A stretch of 7,693 bases of DNA, taken from assembly GCA_024278255.1 (NCBI GenBank), contig JAJRTP010000219.1:1-7693 (forward strand), given 5' to 3'. The translations under genes and the position numbers were made by a program. The notes under the pieces were generated by a model. It saw only the letters and a program-made list of their open reading frames with translations, was not told the origin of the DNA and did not search any database. Source of the stretch: Chloroflexota bacterium. GTDB lineage: Bacteria > Chloroflexota > Anaerolineae > Promineifilales > Promineifilaceae. Positions 1-5,880 of this stretch are shown here, piece by piece; the stretch's first letter is position 1; each line of letters starts with the position of its first letter.

Positions 1-131
1 CCACCCCCTGGCTGCTGCGCCGGATGGTAGAATTGACGGACGGCCGTAGCCTGCAAGCGAATGTGGCTTTGTTGAGGAATAACGGCCGTGTCGCTGCCCA
101 AATCGCCGCAGCCCTCAGTCAAACAGGCTAA
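1..131 (+). CDS. 3' end of an unidentified gene, possibly a glycosyltransferase
   Basis: An open frame enters from the left edge and ends at TAA 129-131. It encodes about 42 residues, from TPWLLRRMVELTDGR to AAQIAAALSQTG. The tail is an amphipathic Ala/Leu-rich helix (LLRNNGRVAAQIAAAL). This resembles the last helix of GT-B glycosyltransferases such as the MurG/diacylglycerol glucosyltransferase type, but the fragment is too short to assign a function. Two ACGGCCGT octamers (40-47, 82-89) lie inside it, both read as xGR codons. The reading frame is supported by coding-like composition with no stops. Identity is a guess. Confidence 0.5.
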   Translation, partial: TPWLLRRMVELTDGRSLQANVALLRNNGRVAAQIAAALSQTG

Positions 132-140
132 AAATTTGCA

Positions 141-170
141 TTTTCATCAAGACCACTATTTGAGTATAAT
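141..170 (+). promoter_or_regulatory. candidate sigma-70 type promoter (upstream box)
   Basis: A perfect TATAAT lies at 165-170. The best -35 match is weak (TTTTCA at 141-146, 18-bp spacer). It sits 34 bp after the upstream stop codon and about 145 bp before the kinase start. It is supported only by the -10 match and the intergenic position. Confidence 0.3.
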
Positions 171-208
171 ACGGCTTGGATGAGGTTATGGGAGCAAATA
201 AATAAAAG

Positions 209-237
209 AACCGTTTACCTCTCAATTCGGGTATAAT
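209..237 (+). promoter_or_regulatory. candidate promoter for the histidine kinase gene
   Basis: A second perfect TATAAT lies at 232-237, with no convincing -35 hexamer at 16-18 bp upstream. Transcription from here would give a 5' leader of roughly 70 nt containing the 286-298 palindrome. A weak -35 would fit an activator-dependent promoter, but that is inference. Confidence 0.3.
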
Positions 238-285
238 CTCAAGAGTGACACTTAAAAATGTCCAAGCTGTAGTTTCCCGCAGCAA

Positions 286-298
286 TGTCTGTCAGACA
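286..298. promoter_or_regulatory. 13-bp palindrome, possible operator
   Basis: TGTCTG (286-291) and CAGACA (293-298) form a perfect 6-bp inverted repeat around one central base. It lies 17 bp upstream of the kinase ATG, where a Shine-Dalgarno sequence would be close by but none is visible. The size and symmetry suit a dimeric regulator site. As RNA it would be a stem with too tight a loop, so DNA binding is the more natural reading. Confidence 0.35.
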
Positions 299-315
299 AA
301 ACAATCCAGACACAT

Positions 316-1782
316 ATGAAAAAATCTTTGGCAGCAAGAATTCATAAAGAATTCAGAAATCTTAACAGGTACATCATAGCAGTGGCTGTGTTCCTGTTTC
401 TGTTTTTGCTGGCTGCCACTATTTTCATCTACGTGTACCTCATCCCCACCGAACCGCTCACCTGGATTCCCAGCCTCGTCATCGTAGCCATCATTTATTG
501 GCTGGCAATCGGTACCATCTACTTCCTGGTTGATAAATACAGCGTGCGTCTGCGCAGTTTAATTGTGCAGGTTGTGGGCGCCGAATTGCAGCAGTTGCGG
601 GCAGCCAACAGACGAGCCGAATCACTCCAATCCATGGCTTCTGTTATGCGTGGTACTCTGAGTTTTGAAAAAGTGGTAGAAGAGGCGCTGAACGTGTGCA
701 GCCTGGCCATTGAAGAAATGGGTGTACCAGCTCATGCCCTGGTCGGCGCTGTGTTTTTGTACGATGGGGACGAACTGGTACCGGTAGCCACTCGCCGCTT
801 TACCCAGGCAGATGTGGCTCGTTCCTTGCGCGGCGAGCAGGGCATTGTGGGAGAGGCCTTGCAAGGAGCCGAACCCCTCACCACTGACAATCCCAAACAA
901 GACCCGGAACTGCGCACTTTTATGGCTTTCCAGAACTGTCTGACGGCCGCCTGCATTCCCCTGCGGGCCGGGTTTCAAATTTTTGGGGCGATTGTGATTG
1001 GTTCGACAATGGCCGTTAAATTCGACAAAGAACATTTTGAGTTGTTCAACGCTGTGGCTGATCAGGCGGTAATCGCTCTGCAAAATGCCCAGTTGTACCA
1101 ACGGCTGGAAGAGGAAAAACAGCGTATTATCCAGGCAGATGAGGATGCCCGAAAGGAGTTGGCCCGCGATTTGCACGATGGCCCCACGCAGAGCATCGCG
1201 GCCATAGCCATGCGCATCAACTACATTCGCTCTTTGCTCTCCCGTGACCCGGAACAGGCCTTGGTTGAGTTGGAAAAGGTTGAGGAGTTGGCCAAGCAGA
1301 CATCGAAGGAAATTCGGGGGATGTTGTTTACGTTACGGCCGTTAGTCCTGGAAACTCAAGGTTTGTCAGCCGCGGTGGAAACATTAATAAATCGGATGAA
1401 AGAAGCAGACGATCTCAATGTCCGGCTGGTGGGCGGCCAAAATGGCGATCTGTTGGACGAACATGCCCAAAGTGTGGTCTTTTCCATCGTGGAAGAAGCG
1501 CTGGGAAATGCCCGCAAGTATTCTCAGGCTAATCTGATTGAAGTGCGTTTCTGGCAAGAAGACAATCTGTTCGTTTCTGTCGTCCGTGATGATGGCCTGG
1601 GGTTTGACACTCAATCGGTCAATAAAGATTACAGTACCCGCGGCAGCTTAGGCATGGTCAATATGAGGGAACGGGCAGAACGGGTGGATGGTTCGCTCCG
1701 TCTGGAATCCACGCCGGGGCACGGCACGTCTGTCACCCTCGTTATACCTCTGGACAAACACGGCCGTCGTCAAAGAACCTGA
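316..1782 (+). CDS. membrane GAF-domain sensor histidine kinase, NarL/DegS (HisKA_3) type
   Basis: This is a 488-residue two-component sensor kinase that should autophosphorylate on His and pass phosphate to a LuxR/NarL-type response regulator. Two membrane helices (about 19-42 and 50-72) are joined by only about 7 residues outside the membrane, so sensing is probably cytoplasmic or intramembrane. A helical linker (about 80-110) leads to a GAF domain (about 115-260). The HisKA_3 dimerisation segment contains ARDLHDGPTQ with phospho-acceptor His287, followed by the conserved IRGMLFTLRP stretch. The HATPase domain has its N-box at EEALGNA (Asn398), G1 at DDGLGFD (425-431) and G2 at GSLGMVNM (443-450). 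All catalytic motifs are intact. ATG 316 is the first ATG after an in-frame stop at 253-255, but it has no clear ribosome binding site. No response regulator lies in the window. The next gene starts 17 bp downstream. Confidence 0.93.
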   Translation: MKKSLAARIHKEFRNLNRYIIAVAVFLFLFLLAATIFIYVYLIPTEPLTWIPSLVIVAIIYWLAIGTIYFLVDKYSVRLRSLIVQVVGAELQQLRAANRRAESLQSMASVMRGTLSFEKVVEEALNVCSLAIEEMGVPAHALVGAVFLYDGDELVPVATRRFTQADVARSLRGEQGIVGEALQGAEPLTTDNPKQDPELRTFMAFQNCLTAACIPLRAGFQIFGAIVIGSTMAVKFDKEHFELFNAVADQAVIALQNAQLYQRLEEEKQRIIQADEDARKELARDLHDGPTQSIAAIAMRINYIRSLLSRDPEQALVELEKVEELAKQTSKEIRGMLFTLRPLVLETQGLSAAVETLINRMKEADDLNVRLVGGQNGDLLDEHAQSVVFSIVEEALGNARKYSQANLIEVRFWQEDNLFVSVVRDDGLGFDTQSVNKDYSTRGSLGMVNMRERAERVDGSLRLESTPGHGTSVTLVIPLDKHGRRQRT

Positions 1783-1799
1783 GTTTTGCTTTTTTTGTT

Positions 1800-3233
1800 G
1801 TGTCTGCCGCCAGATCATTCTCCGCAATTAAAGCCATACCTCTCTGGTTAACAGCCGGACTTAGCTTTTTAGGTTATTTACTGCTGGCTGTCTGGTTCCC
1901 CCTCCAACCCCATTTCAACGTCTACCCTTTAGCTGACATTCGTGATTTCACGCCGTCACTGGGTGAGGGGCTGGCCTATGGGCTGCTTTTGTTGGCCTTG
2001 TTCGGCCTGTACGCCTTGGCTTACCAGCGGGTGCGACATATGGCCGGGGCGCCGCGACTGGTTGTGATTCTGCTGACGGCCGTTCTCTTCTGCCTGCCCC
2101 TGCTGCAAACTTTCCCCGTCAATGCTACCGACATTTATCGCTACGTCATTCGGGGGCGGGTAGCTAGTGTGTATGGCGAAAATCCATACGAATCTCCGCC
2201 TGCCGCCTTCCCGGACGATCCCTTTTTGCCGCTGGCGGGGGAATGGGCCGGAGAGACGTCCCCCTATGGGCCAGTGTGGGAACTGCTGTCGGCAACTGTG
2301 ACTAGCATCACGCGCGGCAACCTGCTGGCCGGACTGCTGGCCTTCAAACTGGTAGGGCTGCTGGCCTTCATTGCCAGCGGCGCTCTCATCTGGCTTATCC
2401 TGCCCGCGGCTCCCGTGCAGCGACGCCTGGGCTACACGCTTCTCTGGGCCTGGAATCCGGCGCTGCTGCTCACCTTCATCAGCGACGCCCACAATGACGC
2501 TTTGATGATCTTCTGGCTGCTGCGGGGGTTGTGGCTGATGCGGCGGTATTCGGTGACGCTTGGTTTTCTCGTCATGCTGCTGGTCCCGCTGACCAAGCCG
2601 ATTGCCCTACTGCCGCTCCCTTTGTTTTTCATCGCCGGCTGGCGTGATTTTGCCGCTCTTAAAGAACGGCTGCACTTTTTGTTGGTTACGGCCGTAGGCG
2701 GACTCATCTTGTTATTCCTGGCTTTTCTCCCTTTCGGTTCCCCTTTGGAACTGGTCGCCCGGCTGCTGCGGGAAGCGACGAATAACCCCGGTTTTTCTCT
2801 GAGTACGCTGATTTTGCTGCTGTTTGTCCGCCTGAATTTGCCGCCGCCCCTTGAGCAAATGGCGCTGCTGGGATCGCTCTTGTTTGGCGGTTTGGCTTTG
2901 TGGCTGGCCTGGCGTACCTGGCACGGCCGTTCCCCCATTCGCGGCGCAGCGAATATTTTTGCCGGATACATAGCGCAGGCACTGGCCTTTCGCTTGTGGT
3001 ATTCTACCTGGCCCTTCCCCTGGCTATTGCTGGACAGGACGGATGATGGGGTAGACGGCCGTCTCTCCTACCGGCTCAAAGTAGGCTTGTGGTTTTTAGT
3101 GACGGTGCAGTTGTCTGTTTTGATTTATGGGCACGGCCGTGTTTTCCTGCTGAGCGGCAATCATTTTCTGGCCCATCTTATTGGCGTACCCTTTACCTTT
3201 GGCCTGCCCTTTCTGCTGGCCAAGTTCAAGTAG
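1800..3233 (+). CDS. polytopic GT-C glycosyltransferase, GT87/DUF2029-like (probable polyprenyl-phosphate-sugar mannosyltransferase type)
   Basis: This 477-residue, very hydrophobic protein has about 11-13 membrane helices. Enzymes of this fold transfer a sugar from a lipid-linked donor to an acceptor outside the cytoplasmic membrane. The first large outer loop carries D111-I-Y-R-Y, then GENPY (NPY at 128-130) and SPYGPVW (154-160), as in GT87-like proteins; D111 is the likely catalytic acid/base. WNP (218-220) and HND (231-233) follow, with WYSTWPFPWLLL near the C-terminus, another recurrent feature. Donor and acceptor cannot be deduced. The start is GTG at 1800, 17 bp after the kinase stop. 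It lacks a Shine-Dalgarno sequence, and the upstream CTG at 1779 is also in frame, so the start is uncertain. Close spacing suggests co-transcription with the kinase. The TAG stop lies in a large stem-loop, which may have set the present C-terminus. Confidence 0.82.
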   Translation: MSAARSFSAIKAIPLWLTAGLSFLGYLLLAVWFPLQPHFNVYPLADIRDFTPSLGEGLAYGLLLLALFGLYALAYQRVRHMAGAPRLVVILLTAVLFCLPLLQTFPVNATDIYRYVIRGRVASVYGENPYESPPAAFPDDPFLPLAGEWAGETSPYGPVWELLSATVTSITRGNLLAGLLAFKLVGLLAFIASGALIWLILPAAPVQRRLGYTLLWAWNPALLLTFISDAHNDALMIFWLLRGLWLMRRYSVTLGFLVMLLVPLTKPIALLPLPLFFIAGWRDFAALKERLHFLLVTAVGGLILLFLAFLPFGSPLELVARLLREATNNPGFSLSTLILLLFVRLNLPPPLEQMALLGSLLFGGLALWLAWRTWHGRSPIRGAANIFAGYIAQALAFRLWYSTWPFPWLLLDRTDDGVDGRLSYRLKVGLWFLVTVQLSVLIYGHGRVFLLSGNHFLAHLIGVPFTFGLPFLLAKFK

Positions 3234-3282
3234 CCGCGGTGTCTTACCGCACCACATAAACGCGGTAAGAAACCGCGGCTAC
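3230..3282. repeat. large imperfect inverted repeat (stem-loop element)
   Basis: Arms 3230-3250 and 3262-3282 are 21 nt each and complementary except for one mismatch (G3241 against A3271). They enclose an 11-nt spacer. The element includes the stop codon of the glycosyltransferase gene and ends 6 bp before the ribosome binding site of the next gene. No T-tract follows either arm, so it is not a typical intrinsic terminator. A dispersed palindromic element (REP or MITE-like), or an RNA hairpin that uncouples expression of the two genes, are the main options. Confidence 0.7.
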
Positions 3283-3287
3283 CAAAC

Positions 3288-3293
3288 GAGGAG
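3288..3293 (+). promoter_or_regulatory. ribosome binding site for the peroxiredoxin-like selenoprotein gene
   Basis: GAGGAG ends 3 nt before ATG 3297 (GAGG is 5 nt away). It fixes the start well upstream of the in-frame UGA. The alternative ATG at 3450 has no such site, so translation is expected to begin before the UGA and to need to pass it. Confidence 0.75.
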
Positions 3294-3296
3294 ATT

Positions 3297-3779
3297 ATGA
3301 GCAATCGTGTAGCAATCAACAGTCTGGCCCCGGATTTCACCCTGGATGATTGGCAGAGCAAACCAATCTCTTTATCCAATTATCAGGGGCAAAAGCATGT
3401 AGTTCTGGTTTTAAACCGGGGCTTTTCCTGACCTTTCTGCCGCCGGCACATGGCGCAGTTGCGTCAGGATTATGACAAGTTTGCTTCACTGAACACAGAA
3501 ATTATCGTGGTTGGCCCCAATGATGCAGAAGATTTTCAGGAGTATTGGCAGGAACACAACCTGCCATTTGTGGGTCTGCCAGACCCGGAGCACACGGTTC
3601 TAAAGCTGTACGGGCAGGAAATCAAGCTGTTCAGGCTGGGGCGGATGCCGGCGCAGGTCATCATTGATAAAACGGGGCAGGCGCGCTACGTACACTACGG
3701 TCACTCCATGCGCAACATCCCGGAAAACCAGGAACTTCTCACGCTGCTTCAACAACTCAACGGGAATTCTGGTCAGTAA
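3297..3779 (+). CDS. peroxiredoxin-like (AhpC/TSA, PRX-like2) selenoprotein with Sec-Pro-Phe-Cys active site
   Basis: Read through TGA 3429-3431, this gene encodes 160 residues, normal for the PRX-like2/AhpC-TSA thioredoxin-fold family, which reduces peroxides or disulfides in the cytoplasm. The N-terminus has the family start (NSLAPDFTLDDW, residues 8-19) and a beta strand (VVLVLNRGFS). The TGA is codon 45, giving N-R-G-F-S-U45-P-F-C48-R-R-H-M-A-Q-L-R. Homologues have Cys at this position in a C-P-x-C motif. The frame continues without break through IIVVGPND, LPDPEHTVLKLYG and the C-terminal RNIPENQELL. Both sides of the TGA match one family in one frame, a ribosome binding site precedes the ATG, and a SECIS-like hairpin surrounds the TGA. 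TGA also ends the kinase gene, so Trp recoding is unlikely. The alternative is a nonsense mutation or base error. The gene ends just before a strong terminator. Confidence 0.85.
3426..3469 (+). promoter_or_regulatory. candidate bacterial SECIS element around UGA codon 45
   Basis: TCCTGAC (3426-3432, containing the TGA at 3429-3431) is perfectly complementary to GTCAGGA (3463-3469). Above this 7-bp stem is a symmetric 4x4 internal loop (3433-3436 and 3459-3462). The upper stem pairs CUG 3437-3439 with CAG 3456-3458 and CGCC 3441-3444 with GGCG 3452-3455, with C3440 bulged. The 7-nt apical loop GGCACAU (3445-3451) begins with GG. SelB-binding hairpins in bacteria lie directly at the UGA and have a G in the first two loop positions. 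Here the loop begins 13 nt after the UGA, slightly closer than in E. coli fdhF. A competing hairpin (3451-3456 with 3461-3466, loop AGUU) exists. Pairing was done by eye, not by energy calculation. Confidence 0.7.
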
Positions 3780-3780
3780 T

Positions 3781-3811
3781 AAAAACAGCCGCAATTGTTG
3801 CGGCTGTTTTT
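3781..3811. terminator. bidirectional intrinsic terminator between convergent genes
   Basis: AAAAACAGCCGCAA (3781-3794) and TTGCGGCTGTTTTT (3798-3811) are perfectly complementary with a 3-nt loop. They give a GC-rich stem flanked by A and T runs, so it ends in a T-tract on both strands. It starts 1 bp after the peroxiredoxin stop codon and lies 21 bp beyond the stop of the minus-strand LamG gene. It can therefore terminate both convergent transcripts. Confidence 0.93.
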
Positions 3812-3832
3812 ACGTTTATCCTGCAATTTCCG

Positions 3833-5659
3833 CTAATTTCCCCGGATGAGAAGTGGCAGAAAAATATAAAAGGTTTCTTCTGTTGGTGGCTCTGGTGAGG
3901 GAATCTGCGTTGGTGTAGCCGTGCTAGTTGGTGTAGCTGTACTCGTCGGAGTGGCCGTAGCCGTGCTGGTTGGTGTGGCTGTACTTGTCGGGGTGGCCGT
4001 AGCTGTACTTGTTGGTGTAGCCGTACTCGTCGGGGTAGCTGTGCTGGTTGGTGTATTCGTCGGTGTGGGCGTATTCGTTGGCGTCGGTGTAGGTGTTGGC
4101 GCATTCCCATACACAGCGCCCGGGCTGATCCAGAGTGGGGGCTGTCCGTCAGGAGGCACGCCGTTTCCCCCATCATTTAGCGTGCCAATCCAGCCCATAC
4201 CGGTATCATCTGTTAGCGTCAACCCAGAACCATCAGACATTTTGTAATAAGCCGCCAGGCCCGGCTCATTACCTGGCAGCGTATAGTTTATGTCCTGGGC
4301 AATTTCAACGGCCGTGCGCGCCGTATTCCAGATACGCACTTCATCAATCTGCCCTTCAAACGCCCAAACGCGCGTGGCATTATTCATAATCCCGCCAATA
4401 TGTAGAACGGGTAACCCTCCGGTACTGGGCTGCATAGTTGCGCCGCTAGGCACACTCCCTACCTCTACGCCATCTTTGTAGGCATATAAAGTACCATTCT
4501 CATGTACCAGAGCAATGTGTGTCCAACTGTCCAACGTATATTCGATGGGAATCATCTGGTCGCCATTCGCATCATGGTTCCAAACCCAGATACGATCCTG
4601 TCCATTCACCGTACCTCTTGAAATTCCCCACCAGCGCGGCCGGTCGCCAAAAATAGCGTCACAACTGGCAGGGCCAGGGTCTGTACAGGTAGCCACACCC
4701 ATCGGTTTTACCCACAAACTGACGGTTTTTGTCATTTCCCAACCGGCAGCCATGATAGACGACGTTTCCGCCAGCTCCACAAAATCGTTATTGCCGTCAA
4801 ATTGGAGGGCAAAATCTCCGGTAGGCAGGGCTGTAGCCGTACTCGTGGCTGTCGGGGGGAGCGGCTCTGTCATCGCACCCGAAGTGACCCAATTGGCATT
4901 TCCCATACCTCCCAGTAAGGTTCCGGTAAAGGTATTAGGGCTGTCATCAGAAAGAGTGGTGCCGGAACCATCAGACATCTGGTAGTAGGCGGCCAAATCA
5001 GCCCAATTGGGATGGGTGTTGTCAACGCTTTGGTAAAGCCAATCTTGAATAGTCGTTTGGGGCAAGGCTGCATTCCACAAACGAACTTCATCAATTTCGC
5101 CGGGGAAATACTGGCCCCGGTCTGTGCCGCCAAAGTACAAGATGCCGCTACCACTGGTAGCACCGCTGGGTACACTGCCAACCAAAACGCCGTTTTTGTA
5201 AGCGTATAAGGTACCGGCTTCATGAACCATAACAACCTGTATCCATTCACCCGGCGTAAAATCTATACCGATGGTATCTGTACCATCGCCATCCCCATTC
5301 CACACCCATATTTTGTCGCTGCCATTATAATCAGCACGAGTGATACCAAACCAACGGGGATGGTCTGTGCCCACAATCATTGCACCCAACTCAGGTATGG
5401 CAGCCGGGCCGGCCGCAGCCGAGGGTTTTACCCAAACGCTGATTGTTTTGGTGCTTTCCCAACCAGCATTCATGATGGTTGCCATATCGCCAATTTCCAC
5501 ATAGTTCGCAGTGCCGTCAAAAGCCAGGGCATAGACAGCATTTTCCGTGCTGGCGGGGATAACAATGATGACGATTAACAAAACGGGCAGTAATAGTAAA
5601 ATTGCGCCCCATCTAAATTTTTTCCGAAAAGTAACGAAGTGTTCCTGTTGTTTTAACAT
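3833..5659 (-). CDS. secreted two-domain LamG (laminin G-like, concanavalin A-like) surface protein with Thr/Pro linker and C-terminal hydrophobic tail
   Basis: The complete 608-residue protein probably acts outside the cell as a carbohydrate- or matrix-binding module; no catalytic domain is visible. A basic N-terminus and hydrophobic core (about 15-36) form a signal peptide, with possible cleavage after V-Y-A (42-44). LamG domain 1 spans about 45-252 and is the more divergent. A short Thr/Pro linker (about 264-281) leads to LamG domain 2 (about 282-512), which has FDGNNDFVELAETS, DRPRWWGIS, GQIDEVRIWN and YYKMSDGSG motifs. A Cys pair (C-x7-C, TCTDPGPASC) occurs in domain 2 but not in domain 1. 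A long linker of TSTATP-type repeats (about 517-595) ends in FYIFLPLLIRGN, a hydrophobic then basic tail that looks like a surface-anchoring or sorting signal. The start has an excellent ribosome binding site (GGAGGAG) and an upstream promoter candidate. The ligand is unknown. Confidence 0.88.
   Translation of the reverse strand: MLKQQEHFVTFRKKFRWGAILLLLPVLLIVIIVIPASTENAVYALAFDGTANYVEIGDMATIMNAGWESTKTISVWVKPSAAAGPAAIPELGAMIVGTDHPRWFGITRADYNGSDKIWVWNGDGDGTDTIGIDFTPGEWIQVVMVHEAGTLYAYKNGVLVGSVPSGATSGSGILYFGGTDRGQYFPGEIDEVRLWNAALPQTTIQDWLYQSVDNTHPNWADLAAYYQMSDGSGTTLSDDSPNTFTGTLLGGMGNANWVTSGAMTEPLPPTATSTATALPTGDFALQFDGNNDFVELAETSSIMAAGWEMTKTVSLWVKPMGVATCTDPGPASCDAIFGDRPRWWGISRGTVNGQDRIWVWNHDANGDQMIPIEYTLDSWTHIALVHENGTLYAYKDGVEVGSVPSGATMQPSTGGLPVLHIGGIMNNATRVWAFEGQIDEVRIWNTARTAVEIAQDINYTLPGNEPGLAAYYKMSDGSGLTLTDDTGMGWIGTLNDGGNGVPPDGQPPLWISPGAVYGNAPTPTPTPTNTPTPTNTPTSTATPTSTATPTSTATATPTSTATPTSTATATPTSTATPTSTATPTQIPSPEPPTEETFYIFLPLLIRGN
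3911..4103 (-). repeat. short in-frame tandem repeats coding the Thr/Pro/Ala linker
   Basis: Imperfect 18-bp units coding TSTATP alternate with 24-bp units coding TSTATATP, next to a TNTPTP segment. Synonymous third-position changes between units show that the array is not freshly expanded. The protein product is an extended, probably glycosylated stalk that would hold the LamG domains away from the wall or membrane. The array also creates long spurious GVAVLVG-type frames on the opposite strand. Confidence 0.85.
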
Positions 5660-5663
5660 CTGA

Positions 5664-5670
5664 CTCCTCC
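5664..5670 (-). promoter_or_regulatory. ribosome binding site of the two-LamG gene
   Basis: On the minus strand GGAGGAG precedes ATG (5659-5657) by 4 nt (GGAGG by 6 nt). This is the strongest ribosome binding site in the window and confirms the chosen start with its signal peptide. Confidence 0.85.
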
Positions 5671-5692
5671 ATGAAGATGTTTCGCCAACTAC

Positions 5693-5723
5693 ATAATAGA
5701 GAGACGAGGAACTACAATGTCAA
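5693..5723 (-). promoter_or_regulatory. candidate sigma-70 type promoter of the two-LamG gene
   Basis: On the minus strand a perfect TTGACA (5723-5718) is followed after 19 bp by TATTAT (5698-5693). The spacer is 2 bp longer than ideal. The predicted leader of about 30 nt runs into the ribosome binding site. It implies that this gene is transcribed separately from the LamG gene upstream of it. Confidence 0.5.
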
Positions 5724-5761
5724 CTCATCTGGAAAGGATAAAAATCGAATCTATTTGACTT

Positions 5762-5807
5762 AGTAAGCGGCCAACAATAAATTATCTGAAATGGAAGGCC
5801 GCTTACT
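5762..5807. repeat. 11-bp inverted repeat in the gap between the LamG genes (first of two)
   Basis: AGTAAGCGGCC (5762-5772) and GGCCGCTTACT (5797-5807) are perfect complements with a 24-nt AT-rich spacer. It is the second hairpin met by transcripts leaving the 5881-7693 gene on the minus strand. No T-tract follows. It may act as a weak terminator, an RNA-stabilising hairpin or a regulator site for the 3833-5659 promoter, which lies about 40 bp away. Confidence 0.55.
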
Positions 5808-5811
5808 CGAA

Positions 5812-5850
5812 GCCCGTTCGCCAATTCCGCTAACTTATTTGCGAACGGGC
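5812..5850. repeat. 10-bp inverted repeat in the gap between the LamG genes (second of two)
   Basis: GCCCGTTCGC (5812-5821) and GCGAACGGGC (5841-5850) are perfect complements around a 19-nt spacer. It lies 31 bp past the stop codon of the 5881-7693 gene and 4 bp from the neighbouring inverted repeat. It could end transcription of the upstream LamG gene without a U-tract, or be part of a paired operator. Confidence 0.55.
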
Positions 5851-5880
5851 ACTTAAGCTATAAAGGAACAATCCAGCCTG

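Noticed and set aside
622..1176. Minus-strand 184-residue frame inside the kinase gene.
   Set aside because: It overlaps well-conserved GAF and HisKA_3 coding sequence on the other strand, has no family resemblance and no ribosome binding site.
1783..1799. Intrinsic terminator after the kinase, suggested by the T-run at 1791-1796.
   Set aside because: No GC-rich hairpin precedes the T-run, and the next gene starts immediately.
1956..2492. Minus-strand 178-residue Gln/Arg-rich frame inside the glycosyltransferase gene.
   Set aside because: Gln-rich antisense frames are expected opposite Leu-rich membrane helices (CTG read as CAG). No domain is visible.
3230..3282. Large stem-loop as an ordinary Rho-independent terminator or a tRNA.
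   Set aside because: No T-tract follows the stem on either strand, and no cloverleaf, anticodon arm or CCA-like end can be drawn.
3297..3431. The peroxiredoxin gene as a simple pseudogene killed by a nonsense mutation.
   Set aside because: The TGA falls precisely on the active-site Cys codon, the rest of the gene is intact with strong ribosome binding site and terminator, and a SECIS-like hairpin surrounds the TGA. It cannot be fully excluded without the selenocysteine machinery genes.
3450..3779. A separate 109-residue gene starting at ATG 3450.
   Set aside because: It has no ribosome binding site and would lack the strand and active-site motif of the thioredoxin fold. The in-frame upstream sequence from 3297 supplies exactly the missing N-terminus of the same family.
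3921..4247. Plus-strand frame coding GVAVLVG-type repeats.
   Set aside because: It is the antisense shadow of the Thr/Pro linker repeats of the minus-strand LamG gene, where three-base periodicity leaves all frames open.
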